NCBI GenBank assembly: GCA_019359435.1
Contig: JAHHHI010000098.1
Location: forward strand, 1 to 52,533
Origin: Kaiparowitsia implicata GSE-PSE-MK54-09C
GTDB taxonomy: Bacteria > Cyanobacteriota > Cyanobacteriia > Elainellales > Elainellaceae
Direction of reading: 5' to 3'
Length of the DNA stretch: 52,533 nucleotides
Shown one piece after another: positions 45,273 to 52,533 of this stretch. Numbering within the stretch: the stretch's first letter is position 1; each line of letters begins with the position of its first letter. The position numbers and the translations under genes were made by a program. A model generated the notes under the pieces. It ran no database searches. It saw only the letters and a list, made by a program, of their open reading frames with translations, and was not told the origin of the DNA.

Positions 45273-45403
45273 AACCGGCAGTTCGGGTTAGGCCAGGTTT
45301 GGGGCGCGCCGTGCAGTGTCCCAAACGCTGCCCCCAACGCTAAATGTGACCTGCGTGTTGCATATGCCCCTTTCAGCGTTTGAGCCGATCCCAAACGCAG
45401 GTT
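45273..45403 (+). mobile_element. MITE family A, decayed 131-bp copy
   Basis: The left end AACCGGCAGTTCGGGTTAGG and right end GAGCCGATCCCAAACGCAGGTT match the family ends with several changes. The inner GGTTTGGGGCGCGCC resembles the first palindrome arm. No target duplication is visible. It lies in the gap 45219-45749, which shows no gene otherwise. Confidence 0.65.
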
Positions 45404-45749
45404 CTTCACGAAACTGTGTGGAATTCACTGGCGGCAAGGGAATGCGAATTCGCGATAAAATGAATGTAATAAACTGTGTCGTTAAACACTACCTTCTCCT
45501 TTCCTCGGCACTGTCACCCTCGCCCAACCGGCCTTTTTTACAGCTTGTTCTACTTCCTAACGGGATGCCGTTTGTTGCTAAATCCTGGCACAAACGGCAC
45601 CCCCTTGGGGCTGGTTTACATGGCTTAAACTGTGACGGTTGGACTGTTAGGGCTTAATGTGGGCGCACACGTTCATTTGCGTTCCTACATAACTAAGTGA
45701 CCGTTGCGTCCTGCTGGGGTTAGGCATCTCCTCTTTGGGTATACCATTC

Positions 45750-46658
45750 ATGACCGCATCAATCGTAAGCTGGCAGCATCGCTTCATCGAGACCAACCGC
45801 ATTCGCTTACATTATGTGACGCAGGGAGATGGCGATTTAATCGTGCTGTTGCACGGGTTTCCTGAATTTTGGTATTCCTGGCGGCATCAAATTCCCGCGT
45901 TGGCTCGGCATTTTAAGGTGGTAGTACCCGACCTGCGCGGCTATAACGATTCCGACAAACCCACCAGTGGCTATGACCTCGATACCCTCAGTGCCGATAT
46001 TCGGGGGCTGATTCAGGGCCTGGGCTATAGCAAAGCCCATATCGTTGGGCATGACTGGGGCGGGGCGATCGCCTGGCATCTAGCACAGCGGTTCCCGCAA
46101 CAAGTGGATCGGCTGGCTGTATTAAATGCGCCACATCCTCAGCGCTTTGCGCAAGAAATGCTCGGAAACCTGGATCAACTTCGGCGCTGCTGGTACTTTC
46201 TCGCGTTTCAGGTGCCTGCATTACCCGAGTGGTTAATTCAGCAAAACCTACGCTCGTTTGTGCAAAACGTTTTGCAAGGGTTGGCGATTCGCAAAGGCGC
46301 ATTTTCTGCAAAAGATGCAGAAATTTTTCAGGCCGCGCTGGCGAAACCGGGCGTGCTTACGGCGGCGCTAAGCTATTACCGCCAGTTGCTATCGCCCCAA
46401 GCACTGATGAAGTGGGTTGGGCGATCGCCCCAGCCAGTTACCATGCCCACCATGATCCTCTGGGGAGAAGATGATGCCATCTTGAGTCAGCGGTTAATTC
46501 ACCGCATTCAAGAACTCATTGATGCACCGTTTCAATGCACCATCATTCCCGAATGTGGCCATTGGATTCAGCAAGAAGTTCCTCAAACCGTCAATCGCGA
46601 ACTGCTGCGCTTTTTCCGTAGCACCCCCGATCTCATTCCGTTTCGCACCTCCGCCTAA
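45750..46658 (+). CDS. Alpha/beta hydrolase, epoxide hydrolase-like
   Basis: A 302-residue alpha/beta hydrolase. The oxyanion region is LLHGFPEFWYSW, the nucleophile elbow is VGHDWGGA with Asp at about residue 102, a candidate acid is in LWGEDDAI, and the His is in ECGHWIQQE. An Asp nucleophile and the HGFPE motif point to epoxide hydrolase or haloacid dehalogenase types; Trp after Asp suits either. The substrate is unknown. ATG 45750 was taken, and TTG 45735 would add five residues. It is followed by a broken gene fragment. Confidence 0.88.
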   Translation: MTASIVSWQHRFIETNRIRLHYVTQGDGDLIVLLHGFPEFWYSWRHQIPALARHFKVVVPDLRGYNDSDKPTSGYDLDTLSADIRGLIQGLGYSKAHIVGHDWGGAIAWHLAQRFPQQVDRLAVLNAPHPQRFAQEMLGNLDQLRRCWYFLAFQVPALPEWLIQQNLRSFVQNVLQGLAIRKGAFSAKDAEIFQAALAKPGVLTAALSYYRQLLSPQALMKWVGRSPQPVTMPTMILWGEDDAILSQRLIHRIQELIDAPFQCTIIPECGHWIQQEVPQTVNRELLRFFRSTPDLIPFRTSA

Positions 46659-46711
46659 CGCCGAGATCAAGAGCGCGTCGATCCATCGCTAAAGACTTGA
46701 ACAAGCGATAG

Positions 46712-46864
46712 AGGGCGGGTTCAACAATTCTGGAACCAGATTACATCTCACGCCATGTCAGTCGGGATGAAGACGATAAACCAGTCAAGATTGTGAACGG
46801 CATGACCTTCGTTCTGATCGCTCAAAATCTTGACTTTGATAAGGTTCGTCCAACAAATGCATAA
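46712..46864 (+). pseudogene. Broken gene fragment ending inside a MITE copy
   Basis: An open frame without a start codon after TAG 46709-46711 encodes 50 residues (STILEPDYISRHVSRDED and KIVNGMTFVLIAQNLDF) and ends at TAA 46862-46864. Composition and lack of a start suggest the C-terminal remnant of a gene. The last nine codons lie inside the MITE copy 46838-46951, which supplies the stop. I do not recognise the family. Confidence 0.5.
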
Positions 46865-46951
46865 GGCCGTTCTACCCGCGACGCGGGTAGAACGGCCTTA
46901 TGTTGTTTTAGCCATAGCACGGGACTGAAACAACATCATCGAACTCATGTT
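46838..46951 (+). mobile_element. MITE family A variant with perfect 43-base palindrome
   Basis: GACTTT flanks the element on both sides (46832-46837, 46952-46957; the match extends to TTGACTTT). The right end ATCGAACTCATGTT matches the family; the left end has diverged. The inner palindrome CATAAGGCCGTTCTACCCGCG and its complement (46860-46902) is perfect and differs in sequence from the arms of the 24116 and 52395 copies. Confidence 0.7.
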
Positions 46952-46957
46952 GACTTT

Positions 46958-47458
46958 AACTTAATGTATATGAAAACCTGTGTTTAGAGTAGAAGCCTTG
47001 GCTGGCAATGCTTTCGCCGTAAACTATGGCACGAACAAATAACTATTTTGATATAGCTGAACGCCCATTGTTCGGTGTCGTGTTCGCTAAAGTGAATGCT
47101 TTGTTAACTTTGGTACGACTTCACCCTGAGTTTGCTCAACAGGTTGTTTAAAGCTGTGCCTCAATGCCGTGATTCTTCGGTTCTCACGCTAGGCTAAATT
47201 CTCTACGCTAGAGGTGAAACAGCTATGTCTGACTAAGGTTGGCGGTTGCAAACAGGTTGTTTTGCGCCATTCGAGGCAGATCATCTTTTTTGCGAATCCT
47301 ATCACACCTGTATCGCCATTTCTGTAGGGCCAAGCCTTTGCGGCAGAGACCTTGAAAGCCCCTACAGCGTAGGAATTTGCCATACAAGCCTGGTTTTTTC
47401 TTCGTGACTGAGCTGCGTGTCGAACTGCACTGCTTGCCTCTTCTTCTTAACATCCGCC
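46958..47458. other. AT-richer intergenic region with a short palindrome
   Basis: No gene is supported in this 500-bp gap before the FHA gene. CTGTAGGG near 47322 and CCCTACAG near 47361 form an 8-bp inverted repeat, which may be an intergenic repeat remnant. The FHA promoter presumably lies near the right end. Confidence 0.4.
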
Positions 47459-48223
47459 ATGCTGAATCTGAACCCTTTCTCTAGCGTCTCATCAGCTCCC
47501 TCTCCTGTGCCTCAAGATGTAGAGCTTCAACAGCGATTGGGGCTCTATCAGGCATTCCTCAAACTATACGAGCACAATCGGGAATTGTTGGATGAAATCC
47601 TCAGCTTGGAAACGACTGCCTCGAAAGCGTTGGCGAATGTCAGCTTGCCTTATATTCAGGGAATGTTGCTAGGCAATAGCGTTTATCTGACAACCAACCT
47701 GCTGGATGGATGCTCTCAGGTGTTGACCCAGCCTCAGCACATCTGGACCATTGGCCGAGATCGGTGCCAGGCCAGTATTGCCGTTGCTGATCAGCGGCTA
47801 TCGCGTCGCCATGCGGCGATTCGATTTCAGTCAGATGGGTTTGATCTCATTGATCTTGATAGCAGCAACGGCTCTTTTGTGAATGGGGAGCGGGTACGCC
47901 GAATGACCCGACTCAAAGATGGCGATCGCATTCGCTTGGGTAGCCTCACGGTGACATTTTTTGTGGGCGATCGCCTGCAACGGCTCTGCAATATTCCGCC
48001 GCATATTCTGGCAGAACTAACCGAAGAAGACGTGAGGGTAACCCGCGCGTCCGTATCCCCTGTTCTCGATTCTTCTTCGAAGGATGAACCCATCACGATC
48101 ATGATGCCGTCTGGCATATTCGATACCGTATTAGAGGCAGACCCTGCCACTGCCACAACAGTTGACCCCGATGCGTCCTACCCTCCCAATGAGACACTGA
48201 GCTTTCTGCGGAATAGTGATTAA
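47459..48223 (+). CDS. FHA domain protein
   Basis: A 254-residue soluble protein numbered from ATG 47459. A helical N-terminus (about 20-60) precedes the forkhead-associated domain (about 95-170), with GR at 99-100, SRRH at 115-118 and SSNGSFVNG at 135-143, the residues that bind phosphothreonine. The rest (about 175-254) is polar and low-complexity. FHA proteins sense Ser/Thr phosphorylation. No kinase gene is adjacent. An earlier in-frame start at 47417 would add 14 residues. Confidence 0.9.
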   Translation: MLNLNPFSSVSSAPSPVPQDVELQQRLGLYQAFLKLYEHNRELLDEILSLETTASKALANVSLPYIQGMLLGNSVYLTTNLLDGCSQVLTQPQHIWTIGRDRCQASIAVADQRLSRRHAAIRFQSDGFDLIDLDSSNGSFVNGERVRRMTRLKDGDRIRLGSLTVTFFVGDRLQRLCNIPPHILAELTEEDVRVTRASVSPVLDSSSKDEPITIMMPSGIFDTVLEADPATATTVDPDASYPPNETLSFLRNSD

Positions 48224-48440
48224 GCCAGCGAATTTTTATTCCACTGGAAGATGTAAGTTTGCTTTAGTTAGCGCCAGTTCGGCAAACGTCTAGAACCGTG
48301 CTTTTGCAATTCGATCTTCTTTCTAATCTTGTTCCAACTTGACAAACTGTTGCTGGATTAACCGCATGGGCGGTTGCGATGGGTCTTGATTTAATGGTTG
48401 AGTAGGAAAGCAAAATTAGAATAGCAATCCCTAGACACCT

Positions 48441-50138
48441 ATGGCATTTCATCGACTTGGCGGTCTGCCTCAGCGAATGCGCCGTACCTGGATGATGGCA
48501 GCAGGGCTCGGATGCCTGATTTCACTGACTGGCGCTAGGCCCGGATGGAGTGCTGAAGAGGTGCGATTTTCTGCGGGGCTGCTTCAGTTTACGCTACCTG
48601 TGGAATCGTTGGAAACTTTTGCCGAAACTGGAGTAGCGGATTCTAGGATTCGTTTTTTGGGGCGCTTCATAGATGATTTAGATCAGTTTCGATCGTTCTT
48701 GCAGATTAGCGTTCCGTTTAACCCGGTCTATGTCAACCAGTTTAGCTATACCCACTTAGGCGAAACCTTTTTAACCGACTTGGGCGAGGGCATTCAAACG
48801 GGGTCGGGGCAGAATGGCATGCGGGCAATGCGTGCCGCGTTGACTCTGGCGGCCCAAGATCCCGAGGGGGTGAGCCTCATCGGTATTTTGCAGCAGTTCC
48901 CAACGCAAGAAGTGCAGATCGATCTGGGGCAGTTGAATCAATGGCAGCGAACCTTTGCCCGCAATTTGGCTGAGCGCGATCGGGCGATCGCCACAATTCG
49001 CCAGCAGTCTCAGCTAGACCAGTCGGCCCAACCCACTACCGACTTTGCCCAACAGCCCGATTTGCGTCAGCCAGGCGCTGTTTTCTTTGAGCGGCAAACC
49101 CTGAGCCTGAGTCGCGTAGGGGTAGTACCTGGGCCATTGGGCGAACCCCTGCGGCAGTTTTTGGTGGATTTGTATCTGCCGACTACGAGTCTGCCTGCGC
49201 CTCTGGTGGTGCTTTCTCACGGGCTAGGCTCTAAACGGCAGGATCTAGACTTTTTGGCAGAACATCTGGCGTCTCATGGCTTTGCGGTAGCCGTGCCTGA
49301 TCATGTGGGCAGCGATGAGCGCTATCAACGGGGGTTGGGGGCCGCGCAGCACTACGCCCGCTCTAATCCTGCTGAGTTTATTGAACGTCCGCGCGACATC
49401 AGTCAGATTTTGGATGAGCTGGAGTCTCGGGTCGCGACAGATGCGGCCTGGCGCGATCGCCTGGATCTCACTCGAGTGGGGGTGGCGGGGCAATCCTACG
49501 GCGGCTACACCACGCTGGCCACGGCGGGGGCCACTCTAGATATCGCGCAACTGCAGGCGACCTGTGCGGGCGATCGCCCCTTTGCGGGCTTTGCGGCATT
49601 GCTCCAATGTGATGCAGCCGATTTACCTGAGCCTCACTATCGCTTGGGCGATCCGCGCATTCGCGCCGCTGTGGCGCTGAACCCCGTCGCCAGCTCCATT
49701 TTCGGAGCCGATGGGCTAAGCGCCATTACCATTCCGACCCTGATGCTTACGGCCACCGATGACGTGCTTGCGCCCATGATGCCCGAGCAGGTGCAGCCGT
49801 TTGCCAATCTCACAACCCCTGAACGCTATCTAGCAGTTATGGAAAATGGCAACCACGCCACTGTTTATCCTCAATTGGCGGTGCCGGGGGCTACCACTAG
49901 TCCTATCCTGTTGCTCACAAAAGGCCCTGACCCAGCCTTGGGCGGTGACTATGCTAGGGCGCTGACCTTAGCAATGATGCAAGTCTATGTGGCGGAAGAT
50001 GAAGCAGCGCGTTCTTACCTGAGTGCGGCCTATGCCGACTACCTCAGCCGCGAGCCAATGCCCCTGAGTTTGGTGCGATCGCTCTCACCCACGCCGCAAT
50101 CCACATCGCAATCCACATCACAAGCTACGCCAGAGTAA
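48441..50138 (+). CDS. Secreted alpha/beta hydrolase with DUF1400 domain
   Basis: A 565-residue protein. A signal peptide spans 1-38 (MMAAGLGCLISLTGA ending in GWSA). An N-terminal DUF1400 domain (about 40-165) precedes the hydrolase domain (about 200-540), whose nucleophile elbow is GQSYGG with Ser at 352. A conserved HGLG (LVVLSHGLGSK) gives the oxyanion region, and the late ENGNHATVYP contains a candidate His. DUF1400 plus hydrolase is a typical cyanobacterial arrangement; the substrate is probably lipid or ester but is unproven. A Ser/Thr/Gln-rich tail ends the protein. Confidence 0.9.
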   Translation: MAFHRLGGLPQRMRRTWMMAAGLGCLISLTGARPGWSAEEVRFSAGLLQFTLPVESLETFAETGVADSRIRFLGRFIDDLDQFRSFLQISVPFNPVYVNQFSYTHLGETFLTDLGEGIQTGSGQNGMRAMRAALTLAAQDPEGVSLIGILQQFPTQEVQIDLGQLNQWQRTFARNLAERDRAIATIRQQSQLDQSAQPTTDFAQQPDLRQPGAVFFERQTLSLSRVGVVPGPLGEPLRQFLVDLYLPTTSLPAPLVVLSHGLGSKRQDLDFLAEHLASHGFAVAVPDHVGSDERYQRGLGAAQHYARSNPAEFIERPRDISQILDELESRVATDAAWRDRLDLTRVGVAGQSYGGYTTLATAGATLDIAQLQATCAGDRPFAGFAALLQCDAADLPEPHYRLGDPRIRAAVALNPVASSIFGADGLSAITIPTLMLTATDDVLAPMMPEQVQPFANLTTPERYLAVMENGNHATVYPQLAVPGATTSPILLLTKGPDPALGGDYARALTLAMMQVYVAEDEAARSYLSAAYADYLSREPMPLSLVRSLSPTPQSTSQSTSQATPE

Positions 50139-50264
50139 AGGCTAACTCCAGCGCTCGTGTAGCATTCATATCTCGTAAAACCTTTACCAGGCTAGAGTGT
50201 TGCAATAGAAGACAGTCTGACCTAGGGCTTACGACGACACCAAGCCATTCGTGGGGATTTTGGG

Positions 50265-51050
50265 ATGGAGTTTTTCACAATTTTGCTGTCCGCTCTATTG
50301 GGGTTAGCTTCTCCCGTAGGGATTGTGGCTGATCGCCTGGTTGAAAGCGCTGTTCGCCGCCAGTTTCAATCGGTCGATTCACTCACAGTTCGGATCGACA
50401 ACACGCCCAGCTATCAGGTGGTGCGAGGTCGAGTAGACCGGGTGCGCCTGGCAGGGCGAGGACTGGTTCCGATAGACGGGGTGCGGTTAGAGGTTCTAGA
50501 AGTGGAAACAGATGCGATCGCCCTCAACCCCAGCCGCATTCGGTCGGGGAATGTGGAGCTGGCCGAGCCCCTACAAGCCGGGGTGCGGTTGGTGCTAACC
50601 GAAGCCGATCTGCAGCAGACCCTTCAATCAGAGCAAGTGCGATCGCAGCTTCAACAGATCCGCCTGCAACTGCCAGGGGCCAGCGGGGCTCAGCGCTATA
50701 CACTAACCAATCCGCAAATCGAACTCTTGCCAAATGCGCGTCTTCGTCTACAGGTCACCCTGCAAGATCCGCGCGCCCAGCAGGCAATCACCACTGCGAT
50801 TGAGTCCGGGCTGGCGATTCACCAGGGAAGCCACCTTCAGCTAGTTGATCCCGCGCTGCAGGTCGATGGGCAGGCAGTGCCCCAAGAACTCGTGCCCCTA
50901 GTGACCCAAGCGGTAGAACCCTTATTAAATCTACAAACCCTAGAACGCTCTGGAATTACAGCGCGTCTTCTAGAATTGAACGTAGAGGAGGATTACCTTG
51001 AACTAGCCGCCTTTATTCGCCTTGATCCCGCCACATTTTCCGGACTGTGA
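50265..51050 (+). CDS. DUF2993 (LmeA-like) protein
   Basis: A 261-residue protein of the DUF2993/LmeA family, which in actinobacteria includes a phospholipid-binding protein. A hydrophobic N-terminus (FFTILLSALLGLASPVGI) may anchor it or act as signal. Typical stretches are VDSLTVRIDNTPSYQVVRG, RVDRVRLAGRGLVPIDGV and LEVETDAIALNPSRI, followed by the LTEADLQQTLQSE helix. Binding of lipids is inferred from the family. It is separate from the DUF1400 gene by 126 bp on the same strand. Confidence 0.87.
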   Translation: MEFFTILLSALLGLASPVGIVADRLVESAVRRQFQSVDSLTVRIDNTPSYQVVRGRVDRVRLAGRGLVPIDGVRLEVLEVETDAIALNPSRIRSGNVELAEPLQAGVRLVLTEADLQQTLQSEQVRSQLQQIRLQLPGASGAQRYTLTNPQIELLPNARLRLQVTLQDPRAQQAITTAIESGLAIHQGSHLQLVDPALQVDGQAVPQELVPLVTQAVEPLLNLQTLERSGITARLLELNVEEDYLELAAFIRLDPATFSGL

Positions 51051-51453
51051 CCCTCTAGGCCTGTAATTAACTTGACTGGTATGGGTAAAGGCTTTCGCGG
51101 CATCTTCTAGAAACTTGTGCGTTCTCCCATCAGTCTATACAGCTATAGGCAGATTCGAGTCCAGTTTCCCCATTCCTCATCAGGGTTTGCGCCGTTGAAC
51201 CATGTTTGTCAACACCGCTGACAAAAAATCGTCTAAAATTCTCAGGACGCTGCATGACGTTAACTCCGTGGATGGAAGTCGGGATGTGCGTGATCTAAGT
51301 GGCGCTTGTGCGCCCCTAGAAACGCTCATAGCAACTCGTCTAAAGGGTTTGACAGAGCCTGCGTAATTCCTGAGATGTTTAATTCTGACGAATTGAATCA
51401 GGGTCTCCTCGCATTTGCTCTACCTGCTCATTTTGCTCATTAGAGGAGCCACT
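51051..51453. other. Intergenic region, no feature recognised
   Basis: No gene or repeat copy is supported in this 400-bp gap ahead of the GerMN gene. TGACGTTA near 51255 weakly recalls a MITE end but has no partner. The promoter of the GerMN gene should lie here. Confidence 0.4.
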
Positions 51454-52218
51454 ATGCATAATTCAGAGCTTCACCACTCCCCAGAGAACTCCCCTGTTGA
51501 TCGACCGATCTTACCGGTAGAGGCCCATTCGCCTCACACCCCATCTGTCCGCAAATTGGCTGGCATTCCTCTGAGTATTGCTACGGCGCTATCGGCAGTT
51601 GTGTTGGTGGCAAGCAGCGCCACGGCCTGGTGGACATGGCAGACCATCACCGCTCAGCGGATTGAAGACGCTACTGCCGAGACAGAAGTCGTCATCCCAA
51701 CCCAGCCTGCGGCTCCGCCGATCATCCAAGAACCCGTCGTTGAGGCTGCTCCACAAACACCTAGCGATGCGACAGTAGTACCACAAGAAACCTCGGTTCA
51801 GGTCTATTGGTTAAAGGACACTGGAACCGGGTTTGAGCTGTCTACAGAGGCGATTTCTGTAGCGGCAAGTGAGGACCCTGAGATGTTGTTAGAAGGCGCG
51901 TTCCGCCAACTGTTGGCAGGGCCTAGCAGCACGGATGAGGTTGCTTCCACGATTCCCAATACGACCGCCTTGGGCAGTGTAGAAGTCAAGCCTGACGGCG
52001 TTCATGTTGATTTGTCGGGTGAGTTTACCCTCGGCGGCGGCAGCGCCTCTATGATGGGGCGTTTGGGCCAGGTGGTGTATACCGCAACGACGCTCGATGC
52101 CTCTGCCCCTGTGTGGATCACGATTGATGGGGAGCCGCTAGAGTATTTGGGTGGTGAAGGAATTATCGTGAACCAACCCATGACCCGCGCTGAGTTTGAC
52201 CAAGACTTTAGCCTATAG
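51454..52218 (+). CDS. GerMN domain protein
   Basis: A 254-residue protein numbered from ATG 51454. A cytoplasmic start, a membrane helix at about 38-60 (LSAVVLVASSATAWWTW) and a Pro/Thr linker lead to a GerMN domain (about 110-225) with VQVYWLKDTGTGFEL, LLEGAFRQLLAGPSS, VEVKPDGVHVDLSGEF and DASAPVWITIDGEPLEYLGG. GerMN proteins occur in spore germination and, in cyanobacteria, in uncharacterised envelope proteins; no role follows from context. A start at 51415 is in frame but unsupported. Confidence 0.9.
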   Translation: MHNSELHHSPENSPVDRPILPVEAHSPHTPSVRKLAGIPLSIATALSAVVLVASSATAWWTWQTITAQRIEDATAETEVVIPTQPAAPPIIQEPVVEAAPQTPSDATVVPQETSVQVYWLKDTGTGFELSTEAISVAASEDPEMLLEGAFRQLLAGPSSTDEVASTIPNTTALGSVEVKPDGVHVDLSGEFTLGGGSASMMGRLGQVVYTATTLDASAPVWITIDGEPLEYLGGEGIIVNQPMTRAEFDQDFSL

Positions 52219-52336
52219 CTCGTCACGGTGGAGCAATCTCCATTCAAGGTAGGCTTCGAGGCTCTGTGTAATGGCTGGCGTTCTGTGTGTGTGTGTGTGG
52301 GCTCGGCTTGTGCCATTACCCTCACTTTGAGACAGC

Positions 52337-52380
52337 AAAATTTGGAAGCACCCCACGACGTGGGGTGCTTCCAAATTTTT
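52337..52380 (+). terminator. Perfect 20-bp hairpin after the GerMN gene
   Basis: AAAATTTGGAAGCACCCCAC (52337-52356) pairs with GTGGGGTGCTTCCAAATTTT around the loop GAC, ending in a T-run. A (TG)n run lies just upstream at about 52283-52299. Confidence 0.85.
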
Positions 52381-52394
52381 AATGAGCCTAGTGT

Positions 52395-52518
52395 AACGTC
52401 AGTTCGGGTTAAGAGGGTTTTGGGGCATCGCGCGACGCGCGATGCCCCAAAACCCTTAATGTGCCGTGCGCGTCGCGCACGGCACATTAAGGGTTCGAGC
52501 TTATCCCGAACTCAGGTT
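52395..52518 (+). mobile_element. MITE family A, full 124-bp copy
   Basis: Ends AACGTCAGTTCGGGTTAAG and GAGCTTATCCCGAACTCAGGTT. Two long palindromes inside are GGGTTTTGGGGCATCGCGCG and CTTAATGTGCCGTGCGCG with their complements. It is nearly identical to 24116-24239 in reverse. Its right end touches the IS end at 52519 without a gap, so no target duplication can be read. Confidence 0.9.
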
Positions 52519-52533
52519 AACGTGAGTTCGACA
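52519..52533. mobile_element. Left terminal inverted repeat of a second IS at the right edge
   Basis: AACGTGAGTTCGACA is the exact reverse complement of 112-126. It begins directly after the MITE and reaches the end of the window, so a further IS copy probably continues beyond it. Confidence 0.55.

Noticed and set aside
46860-46902. Terminator of the alpha/beta hydrolase
   Set aside because: The palindrome lies 200 bp after the stop and inside a MITE with a target duplication, so the mobile element explains it first; a terminator role is possible but secondary.

Overview
The window is chromosomal DNA of a cyanobacterium. The evidence is a psbK gene, very frequent GCGATCGC-type (HIP1) octamers inside genes, families that are largely cyanobacterial (DUF1823, DUF6464, DUF1400, the NTRC thioredoxin reductase-thioredoxin fusion), a DnaK3-type chaperone with a long tail, and a pilB-pilT-pilC cluster next to grpE-dnaK-dnaJ. 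A filamentous Leptolyngbya/Nodosilinea-like organism is plausible, but the sequence alone does not fix the genus.

Layout. 1-126: the 3' end of a transposase gene and one terminal inverted repeat of an insertion sequence. 223-4003 (minus): dnaJ and dnaK of the DnaK3 type, then a terminator-bounded structured RNA that is a 6S RNA candidate. 4770-9339: NTRC, a sensor histidine kinase and a RibD-C reductase. 9421-12165: a FemAB/GNAT-like protein, psbK and fmt. 12215-16998: TPR and DUF6464 proteins, a Trypco1-domain protein, truB, a HAD phosphatase and a membrane-anchored ABM-like protein. 17406-24023: a GH3 enzyme, an MFS transporter, a two-RCK ion channel with an odd selectivity filter and a phytase-like lipoprotein. 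24493-28689: rlmD, DUF1823, a dipeptide-type ABC permease and an unknown protein. 28803-33920 (minus): pilB, pilT and pilC for the type IV pilus motor and platform. 34619-41750: grpE-dnaK-dnaJ-tusA-rsgA, then a SPOUT RNA methyltransferase. 42271-52218: a beta-lactamase-fold protein, a BtuF-like protein, an alpha/beta hydrolase, an FHA protein, a DUF1400 hydrolase, DUF2993 and GerMN proteins.

Most genes are ordinary housekeeping genes. Two complete DnaK/DnaJ sets lie about 35 kb apart: a DnaK3/DnaJ3 pair, known in this family for membrane association, and the general stress set with GrpE. No CRISPR array, prophage, rRNA or convincing tRNA was seen, and I found no clear undescribed multi-gene system.

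The most distinctive feature is the repeat content. At least eight copies of a short palindromic MITE (43-131 bp, several with 5-6 bp target duplications) lie between genes. Their ends resemble the IS ends at both edges of the window, so they are probably non-autonomous derivatives of that IS, and the window itself may be a contig broken at IS copies. Two further repeat families are present: one element with a 12-bp target duplication, and an IS200/IS605-like palindromic repeat in two copies.
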